Source: Struthio camelus (lineage: Eukaryota > Chordata > Aves > Struthioniformes > Struthionidae). From it: a stretch of DNA of 64,000 nucleotides. This document shows positions 1 to 13,100 of the stretch, in pieces; the stretch's first letter is position 1, and the number at the start of each line of letters is the position of its first letter. The notes beneath the pieces are model-generated. The model was not told the DNA's origin. It did no database searches and worked only from the letters and a program-made list of their open reading frames with translations. The stretch lies in assembly GCF_040807025.1 (NCBI RefSeq), contig NC_090951.1, positions 30,441,073 through 30,505,072 on the forward strand, read 5' to 3'. Made by a program: the position numbers and the translations under genes.

Positions 1-3000
1 TTGCAACTTATATCTGATGGTTCTGTTTTGCAAGACTGGCTTTGGAAACTGATTGCTAGCACAGGTGCCTTTCTGTGTTTTATGTTGACAAGGCAATTTG
101 ATTTAAGCCTGTAGCAAACAGATCCTGCTTTTGAAAGAATCTATGGCAGTTTGGGCTTCCCTTGAAAGTCTACTGGCTGAAGACCTTCTGAGGAATTGCC
201 TTGGGATGCATCTTCTATCTCAGTGGTGTATGTTGTTGCAGAATGAGAAACAACTCTTTGTTCTGAAACTAAACCTAGTGTCAGCAGGACCTTGAAGATT
301 GTGTAAACTGATTAACATAATGTGTGCATTGCTATGGAAAGTCAACCTACTGGGGGTTGTGTTGGGAGTTGAATGTATATATTAACTATTGTATTGAGTT
401 TTTAATCTAGTTTGTTGTGCTCTCTGACTCAATATGCACAAATATATCCAATCCCTTCAGTGCTGAGGTAAATCTGCAATGACTCAGGGTCAATGAAATT
501 GAAAGCAGAAGGCTTCACGTTGTTGGCGTTCTCTGCCCATACAATATCGTCATCTCAGCCTGAGTTGGACAGGTTGGAAATTTAGACACTGCTGATATTA
601 GCCAGTTTCAGAGACACTGAGTTGCTCTTTCTGTTCCAGTCTGCAGGAGCCTCTCTGTTGCTGATTAAAATGCACGTGTTGGGTTTTCTCAGTAGTTCCT
701 TGGGGATTTTGAAACGATGACCCCAAGAAGGCCATGGCCTGGGAGGGTCCCTGCATGCACTGCATGTTAACAGCCAGGAGAGGGGGCACTGAGCTTAAGA
801 CATTGTTTTTGTGTGAGTCCTACCATAGCTGCTTAAGTTGTGTATAGAGAGGTCCCTGGTGATGTTTTTCTGCCTTTGAGATCAAACTTGTTGTCCTAGA
901 TTTGAGTAAACAAGAAGTGTGGATGTCATGCTTGGCATAGATACTGAAAAAGAAGTATTATTGTTTGCCACCTATGGAGGGAAGCGGTGCGAAAGCTGCC
1001 AAGAAAGAGTTGCAGGCAAAGGAGAAGATGGACAGACGCTTGGCTGTGCCCCTTGAGTAGATTTGAGTGTGCTCAGGACACAGTATGCAGAGTACTACCT
1101 GAGTGAGTAAGAGACTCAAGTGAGTCTATGCCCTAAGGGGTCCTGCGGTGGGTTGGGGAGGAGTGGAATGCAGAATGCAGAAGCCCTGACTTCTGCTGCC
1201 TTCTTCATAAAGTGCTATTTGCTTAGCCCCCAGTTGCAAAGCCTGAGCAATGGAGTTGGGATGAGCGTGTGTGTTTAAAGGCTGTGAATCACAGAGATCA
1301 GCAAGGGCAAAGACCAGCAGGCTGGTGGCACGTCTGTTCTCTGTCTGTCCTGTCCTCCCCACCAGCCTCAACGCTTGCCATCCAGAAATTGAAAACATTG
1401 TCTGCCAGTGGGTGTAAGTTCTGCTGTCCTCTTGCCCCTGGCCCTGGTGGAATGACTGGTTTCTGTGTGTGGCTCTTGCTCTTTCTGTAATTTGTCCTCA
1501 TGGATATCCTCAGGGATTTGTAGGAACAACCCAGAGACAGAGAAAACAACTAAAGTTGTGTCTGTGTTCATCTCCTCACCCCTGGCTGCAGGGAGCTCTA
1601 AGGAGCAAGAAAAGCAGCTTTAAAGAGGCTATTACCCCCAGCAGCGCTGGAAAGCACCTGGCTGTAGGAGCAGCATGCATAGGAAGACAGCCAGCCACAG
1701 GGAAGTGAGGCAGATGGTGGCAGCTGCAGCAGTCCCTTTGGGTTTGCTCAGTGAAGGAGATGAGTAAGGAGGAGATGATGGGAAGCAGAATAGGCGAGGA
1801 GAGGGAGAATATCTAGAGGCCTGAAGAGGGGCAGGTCAACATGCACTGTGGTACCCCCTCATGTGCAGGGGTCTTGAAGTGCCCTCCCTTCACCATTGCA
1901 TCTGACTGTAATATCTGCATAACCAAACTGCAAGGCTACTTCTGGCCTTTGCATCACTGCATTGTTTGTCTGAAACCAAAGACTCTGATGTGAAGAGACC
2001 TAGAGAAGTGTAGGGAGGCAGAGGAGGCAGGAACTGGAGAAGCAGGGAGTAGAAAAGAGCACAGAGGAGCTTGAGACAAGAAGGCTTGAAGACAGTGAAC
2101 TTCTGCCTTCCCCAGGTGCTCTTTTCATTAGGTATCTGGTTTTGCTTCATAGAGGAAATCACTCCTGGGAGCCTGATTCTTCCCTGGGTACTGAGGGCTT
2201 GCCATGCTCTATGCCCTCTTCTTGCACAGGTGCTGAGCTCCCCTGGAGTCTGGCCAAGCCAGCCCTACATTGCTGTTTTGGAGTGAGCTCTACACAAGAA
2301 AGCAGAGTGGCACAAAGAGCAGCAAGTGCTGCAGCAGCTAGACCCCTCTTCAGTTGTTGTGGAAAGTTACAAGGGGTGGCACAACCCCAAAAAGCCAAGG
2401 CATTTGTTCTGGTTTTTGAAACACTTCATTAATGTCATTGACAATACCAGCAGGTCCCTGAGATTAGCACGCTTCTATTTTTGAAGAGTTATTTCTAATG
2501 GCAGGCTTCCAGGCAGTGCCAGCGGCCTTAGTAATCTTTCTATCTGGATTGGCAGGACACACTGTGGTCTTTTGCCTTTCGTTAGCCTCCGTGAAACCAT
2601 ATAGCTCCAGCTCTTTACAGATGCTCCCCCACACGTTGTCATCAGGTTTTCTAGCTAGCCCTGTGACAAGGCAGAAATCTTGTGTATTCTAGGACAGAAG
2701 TTGCCTTTTTTCTAGATGCTGGGCCCCAGGGAAAGCCTGGGCTTCACCTAGACTGAGCAGGGTTTGGGGTGGGAGAAGTGTACCCCTTCCATAGATGCTG
2801 TTTGCAGAGTACATTGCATCTTGCCACCTCAGACTGCTCTCTGATTGTGCATACATCTGGATGTCCAATTTCAGGTTCAGCTTCTCAGGGGAAGCAGCGT
2901 GTCATGCTGATGGAGGAGAAGAGGAACGTGGCTGCCTTGGTGCGTGTCCCTGGCAGGGCCGCAGCTGCAGCACCATGTTCTGCTGCATCAGGAAAAGGTG

Positions 3001-3973
3001 TAGCTGGAGCTGCAAAGAAAGCAGAGGGCCAAGCAGCAGCTGTCATTCCCCGTGGGAAAGTGAATTTCCTCTGCTAACAGCATCAGCTCAGCCCCCTTGA
3101 AAACACATGCTGTTGGGCCTGATCCTCCCCCAGCACCAGCTGGAAGATGAGGGAGCACAGCAACACCCCAGGGCCAAACCCATCTAATACTGATGTTCTC
3201 TCCCAAGTGTTTCTTTAATGCCTGATGTTGCAATATCTGAGCTATGTTTGAGTTATGGGACTCTAGTGCACTACAAACTGTCCTTGCTCCCCTGTTTCAG
3301 GCTCAGGTTCTCACTGACAGCAATGCATTAAAAGCGCTTCACTTTTAATTATTCTACCCAAACAAGGAGAGGAGGGGGGAAATCCCCAAGGCTGAAGATG
3401 GCTTTAAAGCTTGGAAAGCATCTGCTGTTCATGCTGGGATCCTGTAAGATAAGAGAAAGATATGTTCACCATAAGAAATCCCAATTTGCCTGAAGATGAG
3501 CTTGAGAAACTGCAGCCCTAAAGGTATTCCCCCCCTTACCCCCTCCGCATTTATCTGTGCCTATAAACAGGCAGTGGAAGGAAATGTCTACTGAGAGTTT
3601 GGATGCTGCTGTTCTATCTCTTTCCTGATGCTGTGATTAAAAAAACAGTGGCGAAAAGCAACTTGGGCTCCCAGTTTGCGTGGCTTATAAGGCAAGGCCT
3701 GTCTCCCCGATAAAGCAGAAGTGCAAGGAAAAATATGACAAAAAAATGGCTTACCAAATAACTCTCACAAACAGGAGGTCTCAGGTGGATAAATAAGGTT
3801 TTTCTCTGACTTGAGACCAAGAAATTGCCAAATGCTTAAGACTGCAATGTGACTTTTTTTTCTCAGGGGTTAGAGCAGAAGGGGAGCAAGGAGATGAGCA
3901 TGCAAGAACATAGTCCTGAGAGGACAGAAATCAGTATAGCTTTCTTGCATCAATGACATTGCGCTGATTGTAG
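1..3973. other. Upstream intergenic sequence, no gene recognised
   Basis: I see no ORF with recognisable homology and no exon chain here. The first 700 bases are AT-richer than the rest of the window, which would fit a distal 3'UTR or ordinary intergenic DNA. The short ORFs present are of random character. No transposon ends or tandem arrays stand out. Confidence 0.5.
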
Positions 3974-4120
3974 GGTCCTTAACCTCCAGCAGTGGAGATG
4001 ATGACCTGGAGCTCTTCTGGTGTGGCTGTAGCTCCGGAGGGACTATGGAAAAAGAGACCTATGTCTGTGATAGCTTTTTCGTGTATTACGATGGTCACAA
4101 GGTATTGATTCAGCAAGAAG
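3974..4120 (+). CDS. Orphan coding-exon candidate, function unknown
   Basis: A frame open from at least 3967 runs to a strong donor (AAG|GTAAGA, gt at 4121). Possible acceptors are TAG at 3971-3973 or CAG at 3990-3992. The translation is unusually protein-like for this region: an acidic GDDDLELFWCG stretch, then TMEKETYVCDSFFVYYDGHK and an LIQQEG end that breaks in phase 1. It has mixed hydrophobic and charged residues with two or three cysteines. I do not recognise the family and found no partner exons nearby. It may be an exon of an upstream gene, a decayed exon, or chance. Confidence 0.28.
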
Positions 4121-7100
4121 GTAAGACTGGCCATAAGACCTAGGCAGTGTTTGATTCAAAGTGCTTACAGAGTGATGTAGGGCCCACTGCAGCGCAGAGT
4201 CTCGCCCACTTCCTTCTGACCTTCCTCTGTTTCTGCTCCTGACTCCTTAAAGACTGCTTCAAATATTAGTGCTCTCCCTCCTGCTGCCCATGATGTGGCT
4301 GGTTCCATGTCACACTTGCCCTCCTCTTCCCAGTGACTTCACCTCAGTTCTTCACAGGTCCAGGGAGAGCTTCCAGGTGGGCAAGAGAAGTCTGGACTGT
4401 GCCCTTTTCAGCTGCCAGGTGACCAAACCCACAACTGGATGGTGTTAGAGGGCCCAAGCCAAAATCCACTGGTGTCACCTGAAAGGCTCCTCCTGTGGCT
4501 TACCACGGGCTTCACATTTGGCCCATAGCACTTGAACTTGGCAGCAACGCACACTGGAAGAAACAGTAAGGCAGATAAAGAAATGAACCCATCATCAAAA
4601 CGATCCCCCAGTGGTTGTTTTCAAGTCCACAGACAGACTGCAGATTCCCTGTGTGCTTCTGCTCCTTTGGTGAGATGTTAGTGCTGGTTCAAATGAAAGG
4701 GTCACTGTGAGCATCCCCCTAGCCAAACAGTCTTCAGACTTCCCCTGGGATCAGAGCTGCCTTGGTGTGCACCATGAGACAGCCCATGCCCCCGAGAAGC
4801 TGTTGGTTGAACGGGCTGCTCAAATAAGCTATAGAAGAGGAAGAAGAGATCTGGGACATGGAGTGACTGGCCCAAACCACAGATCAGCCAGGAGCGGGGC
4901 CCATACTGAGCACTGCCACATGGTCCTGATCCCCACTGGAGTCCATAGGTGCCCCTGTGATGGCAAATGGGTCTTGCTGCCAGGATGCAGGCTTTATTTC
5001 CTTTCTCTGGTGTTTTTCTGGCCTGTGGGGTGCTGAACAGCCCCTTTTGCTGGGGGGAGGCAGCTCTACGGCTAGGGTCAGGAAAAAGAGACTTGTTGTG
5101 AGGGCTGTGGGTGGTGGGGGAGCTGTGCCCAGGCCCCGGTCATCATTAATGGAGTCCCTTTTCAAAGCCTTCCTTCCCAGGGCTGCAAGATACAGTTTTT
5201 AGTGACTGCTTTGACTTTGAAGCCAGGCCAAGCTACACATGAGAGAAGGAACTGTAGCCATTCCTGCATCCTTATCACATCCTTTGCAAAGGCTTTCAAA
5301 GAATGTGAGGATGCGAGCAAAGCTCTTTTTTGCTTGTGGAGATCTGAGGAGCACTGGTGGACCACAGCAGGGCCAAACTCAACTCGTGTTTCTGAGCAAG
5401 ACTGTAGTTGCTCATATTGTCCTTGTAATGGTATGAATCTGGATTTACCCCAGTGAAACCACTGGAGTTGCTCCAGATTTGCACCAAACCAGCTGGGTTT
5501 ATTGCAGTTGCTGTGGATTTACCAAGCCCTGCCTGGAATCTGAGCTGTGATTTTGCTTTCATGTGCACGTATACAGCTCTAGCTGCCTGGATGGGAGTCC
5601 ATCCTCTGCTGACACAGTCAGAATGGGGCTAGCAGATTATCACCTGCCTGGACTGGGGGCCAGCCAGGCCCGGGTCTCAGCTACGCTGCTGCAGTGACCA
5701 GCACTGCTCCCGATTTACACCAACATCCTCACAATGAGGCTCTGGCCTGGGCTATGGCTGTGCATGTGCAGCCCTGAGCACGCAGTGACATTTAACTCCT
5801 GAATCTGTGAAGTGATCCCATCCTCACCTCCCAAGCCTTCCATAAATCCCGACTGGCCAGGCTGCTCCCAGTGACCAAGGGCTTTGCCTGAGTCAGCAAG
5901 ACACAGGATGATACAGGGAAAAAGAAATCACTTTAAGTCAGTCCTTGGGAACGGCATCCACTTCGTGGCAGAGACCGATTTAATCTCCTTAGCAATCGCC
6001 TCAATCACAGAATCAGCAGGATGCTAATTAATTGAGAGGCATTCAGCTATGAATGCTTAGATCCCTCCTGGCTTTGAGCAGAGCCCTTTCAGGTTTGACT
6101 GTTGTAGCTGATCGCTCTCCTAATGAATGGGCCTGCCTCAAGTTGGAGCCCTGCACAGGGTGTCTCAACTTGGAGGCCCGAATTGCCCTGAGGGTGCTGG
6201 TCCCTCTCTACTGACTCTGGCTGGGCTTTGGATGTCTTGACACGAGTGAGATGGTCCCACACTCTGTCTATGTGCTGGTAATGTTGGTCTGAGGAACAAG
6301 CTAGCTAGCTGATTGCTTGGGGCCCTGTATGTTTGGGAGATGACTGGGAAGAGGGGGACAATGAGGACAGGCCAGTTTGAGCCTTTCCACTTGGAGGACA
6401 TCGGTTCTGTCTTTGCAGGGAGGTAGCAGGACCTAGGAATGGCTCACACCACAACTAGCTCTTGCAGATAGTGTGATAACACCGCTGACCCCAGCACGCT
6501 GGGCAGCCTCCTGCCATTTCCTGCCTGCCAAGCAAGGAGCAGAGTGGAGGAGAAAGGCAGTCCTGGTGTCTCACCATGCTCTGGCACCTGCTGGACCCTA
6601 CAGATGCCAATCTGCATCCAGAAATGGTGTCAATCCCTACACGCATTGGGATGTGTATGAGGAAGCAGCGTGATGGAGATGGGGATGACATGTGGCTCCA
6701 CTCTGGCATTCACTGCTATATGGACACTAGGAAGCAGTTAGGGGGTTCTCTGGTATGTGAACACAAAAGCAGAGCTGGTCCTAAGTAGGACAGCTGGGAA
6801 TGGCAACCTCCAAGAGCAGCCTGCCCTCAGTGACAGAGCATGGGAGATGCTGAAGGATCAGCCTTGGCCTCCTGCTCGCCTGCCATGTTCAGCCTTGGCT
6901 GAACAGCCCCTGGCTCCTGGCTAGGTTTGACTTTGGCCCTAGGAGCCCAGCGGATGAAGGTGGCTGCAATGTGCCAGATCCCACACCCTGTCTCTCCCCA
7001 GTCCCTCTGGACTGGAGCCGGCCCCTCACCTCCATCCTGAAAGCCCACAAGCTGATTAAGCCCAGCGTGTTAATTGGCTGTGACAGCTCATTTTGTTATC

Positions 7101-10100
7101 TTGCATTTAGTTATTGATGGGGTGCATGTGACTGGATTCACAGTGAAGGTCAGCACCAGGCTGGGCCAGATCCTCCCTTTCTGTCCGTGCAGGACATGGA
7201 GCTGAGCTCTGGCAGCTGCTAGTTTGCCACAGATGGGCTCTAAGCAGGCTGTGCGGGGAGGCAGGATGAATAGGCTTTATGGATTTTTTTTTTTTTTTGC
7301 TGTTCAGGGATGGCTTTGCTCTCACATCCCCTCTCTAGCCGATGCACAGCCCTCAGGGCTAGCAATGCACTAGTCCCCTGCTTAAGGAGGTTGAGCATCT
7401 GCTGAGCTCAGGCCAGCACTGGCCTGTTCCCTGGGCCTCACGCAGGGTGTCTGACAGAAGAAGTCATGCAGCTGGGGAGCAACAATGTCAAGGATGGGTT
7501 TATTCACACTAGGCAACACTCCACTGCAGGAAGATGTGGAGACCAGAGGAAAAGCGGGTTCAAAGGGGCATTTGGTACCCATGTGTGAAAGCAAATCTTT
7601 CCAGGGCTTTTCAACACATATCTGTGGATTCTCAGGAAGCCCCCAAGTATTGCCAAGGTCCAGAGAGACGGAGGTTTCCCTGCTCCAGGGACAGTGGTTC
7701 AGCCCCATGGTGGGTCTGGCTGTTGGAGACAGTGGCATTGGCACCAATGTTCAGCAGGATGGAAGCTCAGGATGAAGGAGAGAGGAGGCAGGCTTGGCCA
7801 GTGCTCTTAACCAGAAACTGCTGAAAAATCCATCGATGTAGGCATGTCAGAGGCTGCAAGGGCAGGGGTGCCCCCCCACTTGGAGTCCTGCGGCAGCCTT
7901 GGTGCCCAGAGGGGCTGGATTTACAGGCTGGCAATGGGGATCAGGAAGACATGCTTGCTTAAAAGCTCCAAAATCTTGGCTCAGGCCCTCAGTCCTACTG
8001 AATGTGATTTTCCAAGGAGACTGAGAGCTAGGAAAGAGAGGTTTACAGTCCTCCACCGAGCCACGAGCCATGGGGGGGGATGGCTATGGGGGGAGGCCTG
8101 CCTCTGCAGTAGGGAGGGCTTGCTCAGGGTTGTGTTGCAAAGTGATGGAGCTAAGGGTTAACCCACTGTCCTGGGACAGCCATGTGATGGTGCCTTTGGC
8201 CAGCCCGCTGCTTCCTTCCCTGGGATCTGCCAGGTCCACAGCTTAAATGCAGAGTGACAAGAGAGTGCATTAGTGAGGAGCAGGATGAAATCGTTAGGAA
8301 TGATGGATCCCCCCAGAGCTAGAGGGATTGATCAGCCACCGGTCAAGGAGAAGGTCGGGGCAGAGCCTCAGGGATGCCTGCTCCTGCCCGGGCAGGGGCT
8401 GGCTGTGCTGGCAGTGGTTGCCACTTGTGCTGCTCTGCCCCCACTGCACCCCCCCTCCTTGCCCAGAGCCCCAGACAGGGAAGCTGATGCCTGTGAAACC
8501 CCCAACTTGTCCACTCTCCTCCAAGCGCCTTTCTTTTCATGATCACAACCCTCCAGAGCCCCCTTGCCTCAAGGCAGAACTGCCTCTGCTCCTCCTAGCA
8601 ATGGTGAGGCACAGCCTCTCTTTGGCCCTGCTGTCCATCCTGGAGCGTGAGCCAAAGGCCCAACCTGGCTTTGCCTCAGAAATGCTGACAAGGTCCCAGG
8701 AGTTTGGGCAGCAGAAATGGAGCAGGTTTGGCTGGCTCAGTCTTTGGCTGCATAAATATAAGGAGCTTCGAAGCCATGCAGGACTGCTGCAGCCACCCAG
8801 CGTGACTCCCAGGGTATCTGCCTTGCAGACTTCCGTATCAGACCAGGCTTAGGTTTGGGCTAGAGCAGCTCATTTTCATGGCCAGCCTGTTGACACGTCT
8901 GCTGCCGGTGATGGGCATCTGCCACCTTCCTGGGAAGGTGGCTGGGTGTCATGAGGGCTCCCCTGCAGTTTGGACGCAGAGCAGGGAAACGAGAGCCAAC
9001 CCTGTGGAAGTGATCAGCATCATCTTGCCCTCAGTGAGAGGGTTGCCAGGCTCACTTCAGTTTGCTTCTTGTCTTTCCCACATTAGAAGCTAAATACAGT
9101 GCGCTTAAAACGTTGCCAAACTCCCCTGTAGACTTTATGGATGCAGCAGCCATGTAGTGCTGGAGCAGCGTTCTCATGTGGTCAGGAGGCAGGAAGGGGA
9201 GGACTAACCCCACTGCCTGAGAGCCACCGCTCACTAGTTTCTATTGAGGGGCTCTTTGCAAGACCATGTGTCTGAGAACGGAGAAGCCACATAACTGCTT
9301 GGCTATTCAGGAAATGTTTTACTGCTGCCCACTTAGGGGCTGCGTTTTATGAAGCTTGCTGCAGTCTGGGTGAGAGCGCGCTGAGCTCTGCTCCCAGAGT
9401 GGATCCAAACCATACAAGATCAGAGATCAGCCCCCTCCTTGCTCCCAGCCAGCCCATCCACAGGAGAGGTCCTGGGATCTTCAGAAACACAAGCACTGCC
9501 AGCCCCAGGGTCTCTGTGCCTCTGGGAAACCGGTGGGGGTTTCAGGGCAGCCTGGAGAACTTGGTCTCCCTCAAGTGCCAGCACATCGCTTCGGCACATC
9601 CCATTCTCGCCACGAGGCAACTGTGATACACACCAGTGATGTTCCCTGGTCCTAGAGGAGCAAAGCATTCTACTGCAGGACGGGGACCCCCCTCCCTTCT
9701 CCTGGCTGAGCTCCTAGCTGGACCAACACTGCCCAGAACCAGCCAGCGGGGCAAGAGGTTCTGCCTGCCAGTGCCTGGCCTGTGAGCCCCCGAATGCAGT
9801 CAGCGGGGTTGTGAGAGCTATGGAAACTTTGAGAACAAGCAAGTCTTCCCACTCTGTCACCCTCCCCTTAAATGCGAACAGCAGCTCAGAGCCAGAGGAG
9901 CCATGCCTGCGAAACGGCATTATCCTGCTCACCAGGGGGAGGTAAGAGTGGGTATCGTTATTCCATCGTGATGAACACTCTGTAATTGAAAACGCTTATT
10001 AAATGCTGCCTTTGAGAATGTGCCAGTCTCTGGGCTTCAAGGAGAGAGACCCTGCCGTCTCTGCTCTGTCTCACTCCTATCAACTTGTTAAACACATCTG

Positions 10101-13100
10101 CACACACGCAATCACTCTCTGAACAGCTCTGCTTTGCTTTGCTGACAGGTATTTATTTAAAGCCTGGCTTGGCTCTGAAAAGGGACTGTCACAAAAAAAC
10201 GTCATTGCGGGGCCCTGCGTTGGTGCTGCTCACTCATGCAGCTGGGAGGAAGCAGGGAGGGACGGAGGGGGCTGCTTAGGAAGAGAGATGGGCAGGAGCA
10301 GTGTGCGTTCACCCACGCCACTGGGCTCAAAGGCCTTGGTGGCAAAGCAAGTCCCACAGGGGCTCTCTGCAGCTGGGATGTGGAAAACAGCTCCTCCAGA
10401 AGAGGTACATCCTGGTGGTCCCCAGCCCTGGGAGGGCTCTTCATGTGCCGGGCCCATTCCTCCAGCCTGTCTCTCCTGATGCCTCTGTACATGTCTTGAA
10501 GAAACTCATCCAAAGCAACATGGTTCCTGGGGCTAGGACACCTTGATGCCACATTAAGCATCTTTCATTTCCCATCTTTACATTGAGAGCCTTTCCCTGT
10601 TTGCCCCGGTGCAGCTCCAAAGATGGGTGCAGACTGTAGTGAGGACGGCCACTTTGGTGCAAGTAAAACCCAAGGGAGACAGGTGAAGCCTGTAGTTTCC
10701 GTGTGTTTTGAACAAGGGTCTGATATTCCTGGAGGTGTTTCAAGGCCTTGAGATGGAGCCTGCTGGATGTTGAGCTGCTGCCGGCTCACGGGAGTGCAGA
10801 GCAGTGGAGGGGTCCCCTCAGCAGGGTGGCTGGCCCGTGGCCAGCTCCGGCATGAGCGGCACAGCCTGTCCTCCAGCCCTCTCTGACACCTGCCTGCATG
10901 TGTGCTTTTCGCCTCCTCTCTGCTGCTCCTGGAGACATGCTGTTCCCCAGGCAGTCAAAGGGATATTCGTATTCACACTCAGTGCCAGCATCATCTTCAT
11001 CTTCAGCTTAGAGGCCAGGGGGAGGGGGGGAGGTGATAGCCCCTGCTCTGGAAAAGCCATGCACACCATCTATATGGGGTTAAGAGAGCAAGAGAACGTA
11101 GCTCCAGCAGGCCTAGGCTCCCGAGGCACCCTTGCATCTCCTGCTCAGCTGCAACCGCAAGTGCTGGGGGGCTATCTGATCCCATCTCCCTCCTAGGCTA
11201 GGGGCTGGGAGGATGAGGAAGAGGGATTATCTCTCCAGTTTCTGCTCACTTTGGTGAAGGTGTTACTCACCCAGCCCCGGCTCTTCAAACCCACAAAATG
11301 CAACGCCTAAGTTGCAATGAGATTTGAAAAGCTTCATCCCAAAGAGAAGGGAGTTCAAGGCAGCTGTGCTGCTCAGGCAAAGATTGGGGGGTTGGGGGGG
11401 GGCTGGATCAACAAGCAGAAATCAAACCTAATTAGCACAAGCGCTCGTGAGCTCACTCTATTATTTATGGAGGCATGCACGCTGCTGACGTACTGAGCTC
11501 CAGGGCCAGATCCCTCCCTGTATAAATCAACCTTGTTCTGCCGTAGCCAAAATGCACTTGGCTGATTTACGCCACCGGTGGATCCAGGCCTTGAATTCGA
11601 GGCAGATGTGCCAGTCCAGAGCCAGGCTTGGAAATGAGCTGATAGCAAAGTCACCTGGGCTGCCTCGTTCATGGCTTCGCCCCAGTGCAGCCGACCCATG
11701 GGGATTTTTCCTGGCAGGCTTGGGGGGGGGGGGGGGGTGTGCTTTCTTTTTTTTTTTAATTAAAATCCTCCCATTTCCCTGAGAGGTAGGAGCTGTAAGT
11801 ACAGGGAGGAGCAGCGCCTGACAGGAGCAGCCATCCCTGCAGCATTGGGCCAGCGACTCAAACAGCGAAGGGAGAGACTCAGAGTTTTCATGAAGAAAGA
11901 AACTTGAACAGGACCCGACCCTATTAGAAGGACTTAGAGGAAGAATCTCTCATTAGGGCCTTCAGGCTGGGGCAGAGCTTGCAGCCAGGATGGAAAATTA
12001 CTGGTAGACCTGCACTGCAAGGGAAGGAGGTGGCTGGGAGGCTGGCAGCCGGCCAGCCCCAGCACAAGCTTCGTGCTGAGGTCGGGGAGCAGCCCGGCAA
12101 GGCGAATCTCTGCCTGAACGAGGTGCCCTGCACCAGGAGGCAACATCCCAGGCCCAGGCTCATGGGCTTTGCTCTGGGGAAAGGATGCTGAGCTCCCTGC
12201 AGGATCACATCTTCCCAGCCTGGAGATGGCATGACTGGCTTCTGCCTGTTGCTACCCATAGCCCAAGCCATGGTCTCGGGTACTGGCCATGCCATTTTGC
12301 CTCCTCCCCTTGCTCTGCACAAAGTCCAACAGTCTTGGGGGGACCGAGGCCATCCCGGGGCCAAGCACATGCCCAGAGCTCTGGTGATTTGGGCGCTGGG
12401 TGTAGGGTTTGGGGTTGCAGCCCAAAGCTCTGGTGATTTGGGCACTGGGTGTAGGGTTTGGGGTTGCAGCCTTTTTGCTGCCTTGTGGGTGCAAGGCTGG
12501 GGCAGATTGCTCCTGGCCCAGAGTGGGAAGAGGATGGGACATGGGACGGCGCGTCACCAACAGCCAGTTTCCCAGCACCGCTCTCTCATGCCTGAACCAG
12601 CCTGGTGCCCCTCTCGCTGTGGCCATGGCCATAGAGGTGCTGGGTATCCGTGATCCTGTGTCTGCTGCTCCGCGGACACCTCCATCACAGCACAAGCATG
12701 TCCCTGAGGGCACTGAGGGGATGCTTTCACCTGCTTTTTGCACCTTGGCAGTTGCTGATTTCTGGGTGGTTTTGGCGAACAGGCCCTTTGAATGTGTCTC
12801 ACTTACTGCTAATTCCCCTTTTGAACACCTCGACCAAAAGAGCCCATCGAAGATTCAAGGCGGAGCAAGGCAGGGCCAGGAGCTGCACACTCAAAACAAG
12901 GTCTTTATTTAAGGTCAGTGAGAAAAGCAACATACTCGCACACAACTCAGGCTAAATTTAGCCCTCTGACTGCTCTGTGCATTGTTGCCAGACTGCACGC
13001 GCTTTGGGTGTTACATAATCCCTGTCAAAGCCCTCGATACAGGCAGATCGAATGCGCCAACCTCCTGCTCCAGCAAACACACCTCGAAAAGCCTGACCCT

